64,000 nucleotides of DNA from Phellopilus nigrolimitatus. Its lineage: Eukaryota; Basidiomycota; Agaricomycetes; Hymenochaetales; Hymenochaetaceae. Of the stretch, positions 62,070-64,000 are shown piece after piece (the stretch's first letter is position 1; the number at the start of each line of letters is the position of its first letter). The translations under genes and the position numbers were made by a program. The DNA is taken from the NCBI GenBank assembly GCA_021029095.1, contig JAJOHG010000106.1, positions 1 to 64,000 on the forward strand. The letters are read 5' to 3'. The notes beneath the pieces were generated by a model. That model made no database searches and was not told where the DNA came from. It worked only from the letters and a program-made list of their open reading frames with translations.

Positions 62070-62967
62070 TGTGTATCTATGGTGGACGGTTAGCAAACTC
62101 GTCGCAACAGCGACACGACGACGTACCTGGACCTCGAACAAGCACGGCTGCGGAGAGGGAGGTTAGTTAGTGGTGAGGTGGTGGAGGGTGGTGGGGACGA
62201 GGAGAGGGGCGCGACTTACTAGGTGGTGGTTAGAGGACAAGAAGCGAATTCGAATTTTTTTTCCCGGCTCGCCTTTTAAAGCCCCAGCCGGGTACGGTAC
62301 CATAACAGTCCGTGTACGTCCTTTTTGAGGGTTATGCACGGCGCAAAACTCCCCATACGCTCGCTGTCGGGCGCACGGACTGCACGACACGAGCTCGCAT
62401 GTGATCTTGAGCAGCGTCGGGGCGTAGGAGGCGCAGTTGATCGTGTGAAGTCGCATGTGACCGCGTCGGTAGGTAAGTGATAGTGACCTTTGATCATGTA
62501 ATTGTGACCGGTGTTTTCGATCATGTAATCGTGACCAATGTGTTCGTCATGTAATCGCGACTAGCCAGTGATTGTGTAAGTTCGCATGTGATCGGGCAGA
62601 GCCGGGTTCTTCATGTGACCGCGACATTGTGCGCCTCGAATGCGCCCTCAAATGTGCTTCAACGTCAATGTCATCAAAACTTACTCATTCGTAAAGGCCT
62701 TTCTTGTCCTTGTCCAAGACGGTTGTAGATGCTGTACAATGCCTCGATGAGAACGACTTGGACAAGTCGCTTATTGAATCGAGAAGATCCCTTTACTGCA
62801 TATCGTGTGCGCGCCGCCAGGCTCCCGTGTGATCATGATCAGCGTCGGGGGGTACAGACGGTACCATTTTCCCTTGTGATTGCGAGCCCGTGCGCTTCAT
62901 TAGAATTTCAGCGGACACACAATATGTGCCATCACGACGCGTATCAGCTTGAATACGTACCAGCGCG
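62070..62967. other. divergent intergenic region with short repeats
   Basis: Between 62478 and 62590 units like TCATGTAATCGTGACC recur four times with variation (TTGATCATGTAATTGTGACC, TCGATCATGTAATCGTGACC, CGTCATGTAATCGCGAC). No gene is visible. Confidence 0.5.
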
Positions 62968-63028
62968 GTGACACACAATATGCGGCATCGCGACGCGACG
63001 CGTACTGGCTTGACTTACCAACGCGGTG
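62914..63028 (+). repeat. two-copy tandem duplication, about 57 bases
   Basis: Each copy starts GACACACAATATG and ends CAGCGCGGT or CAACGCGGT. The second copy has a few substitutions and a short CGACG duplication. It overlaps the proposed 5' end of the right-edge gene. Confidence 0.7.
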
Positions 63029-63075
63029 TCTTATCAGCCTTTTTGGCTGTGCTCGTTCTGCACTTTTCGCCAGCC

Positions 63076-64000
63076 ATGTCTTGGGCCAGCTTCGTTCAAA
63101 AGCAATTTATGGAGCAGCGGTACGCCGCCTACCACGATGCGAAGCTGAAGGGCATTGCGGATGAGAATGAATTTCATGAGAGCACATTCGCCGAATACAC
63201 GACCCTCTGGACCGTCGAGAAGGCGAACTTCACTAGTTACGCCGTCAACGAAGGCACGCCAGAGGATGTCCTAAGGAAGAAAACAGCTGCCCTAAGACAG
63301 GTAATTTCTTTTTTCCCAGCATTGTTTGAATTTATTATTGACGGCGCACCAATCCAGCGTCTACGAGAATGGTTCAAGAATAAAAAGCGTCCAAGGCAGA
63401 ATACGACGAAGAAAACCGGCTTTTTTTCGGAGTTGACCGGTCACGCGGCTGGTCAGAGATCGCGGAAGCGAAAGCCACAGGAAATTGAGGCTTACAACAC
63501 CTTGTATATCAAACCTGTCCCGGGGAAATCGAAGGAGCTACGTGAGGAGCACGCAGCAGCGGTCTCCGAGGCGAAAACACTTCATGTAACCCCTGAGGAG
63601 TGGGTTACCTTCCAGCGAAAGCGACTTCGTGAGATGTTTAAAGTGGAGACGCAGGAGGTTAGAGACCGGGTGACCGAATACCGAGACCGCGTGGAAATCG
63701 TGGATGTAGGGGAGCATAGTTATCCTGATGATGAGGATAGCGTGCAGTGCGACGATGAGACGAGCGCAGGAGTCTCCGAGGACACGGCCGCAGAAAAAGA
63801 GAAAGAGCGCCTTAGCAAAGCTGAGGAGGTAGCATGGTGAGTAAAAACGATTCTATTCCGCAACTTTCTTTAACTCACCACCATTCAGCCATGTACGCGA
63901 TCTCGGGCCCGCGATGAAAGCGTTGGGCGACGAGCTGGAGGCTCGCTTAAATGCGAAGGGTTTCTTTATGATCGGTGTTGCCGATCCGGAAGCAGACGGG
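63076..64000 (+). CDS. unassigned basidiomycete protein, 5' complete, truncated by the window
   Basis: I do not recognise a named family. The frame opens at 62968, but its first 36 residues lie in a tandem duplication, so I prefer the ATG at 63076 (MSWASFVQKQFMEQRY). Exon 1 ends at 63836; a 52-base intron (GTGAGT...TTCAG) leads to an exon beginning HVRDLGPAMKALGDELEARL and running off the window at 64000. The protein is highly charged and helical (ELREEHAAAVSEAKTLHVTPEEW, EKEKERLSKAEE), with no signal peptide and no long membrane segment. The pattern of a helical Lys/Glu-rich region followed by a short block on an ELEARLNAKGFFMIGV theme resembles hypothetical proteins found in many copies beside mobile elements in agaricomycetes. 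Function unknown. Confidence 0.6.

Overview
The window looks like nuclear DNA of a filamentous basidiomycete, most likely an agaricomycete. The basis is short introns (about 45-65 bases, GTRNGT donors, CTRAC-like branch sites), a KDZ-type transposase with a CxC2 cysteine cluster, a chromodomain Ty3 retrotransposon, and fungal forms of the AMT, NCS1, MFS and GGC1 carriers. I saw no rRNA, tRNA, CRISPR array or bacterial operon logic. All assignments are from reading the sequence; no database search was run.

Layout. 1-14.9 kb: a broken separase-like N-terminal fragment (minus), an ammonium transporter whose last exon is frame-disrupted (plus), a JmjC/cupin-like protein (plus), a conserved tail-anchored gene of unknown function (minus), and a decayed MUB1/SamB MYND-finger gene (plus). 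14.9-22.9 kb: the 3' part of the mitochondrial GTP/GDP carrier gene GGC1. One of its introns holds an 873-base hAT-like MITE, and that MITE is itself split by a 6.2-kb chromodomain Ty3 element with two LTRs that look identical. 22.9-30.4 kb: an orphan ORF, an NCS1 permease with one in-frame stop, and an MFS transporter (minus). 30.8-36.0 kb: a second copy of the same MITE, then a larger element with about 394-base inverted arms carrying scraps of host genes.

36.0-54.2 kb is a second, 5'-truncated Ty3 element on the minus strand. Gag-protease and pol are joined by what looks like a -1 programmed frameshift (G GGT TTT). Pol is interrupted twice by DNA elements that left target duplications: a 3571-base fold-back element made of two 1610-base inverted arms, and a 5.2-kb element carrying scrambled actin-gene fragments. 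Between the end of pol and the 3' LTR edge the element also carries a spliced antisense gene for a Zn(II)2Cys6 protein, divergent from a sense ORF with capsid-like features.

54.2-64 kb: tandem repeats, a complete 11-exon KDZ transposase gene (1162 residues, minus), dispersed AT-rich repeats, a gene with a viroplasmin/RNase H1 hybrid-binding domain (minus), and the start of an unassigned gene running off the right edge.

The genes do not form a pathway. The theme is a mobile-element-rich region in which host genes are interrupted, truncated or frame-broken, while the mobile-element coding sequences are mostly open apart from nested insertions. Whether the one-base frame breaks in host genes are real or consensus errors cannot be settled from sequence alone. 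The MUB1 deletion (about 20 bases) and the separase truncation are too large to be simple base-calling errors.
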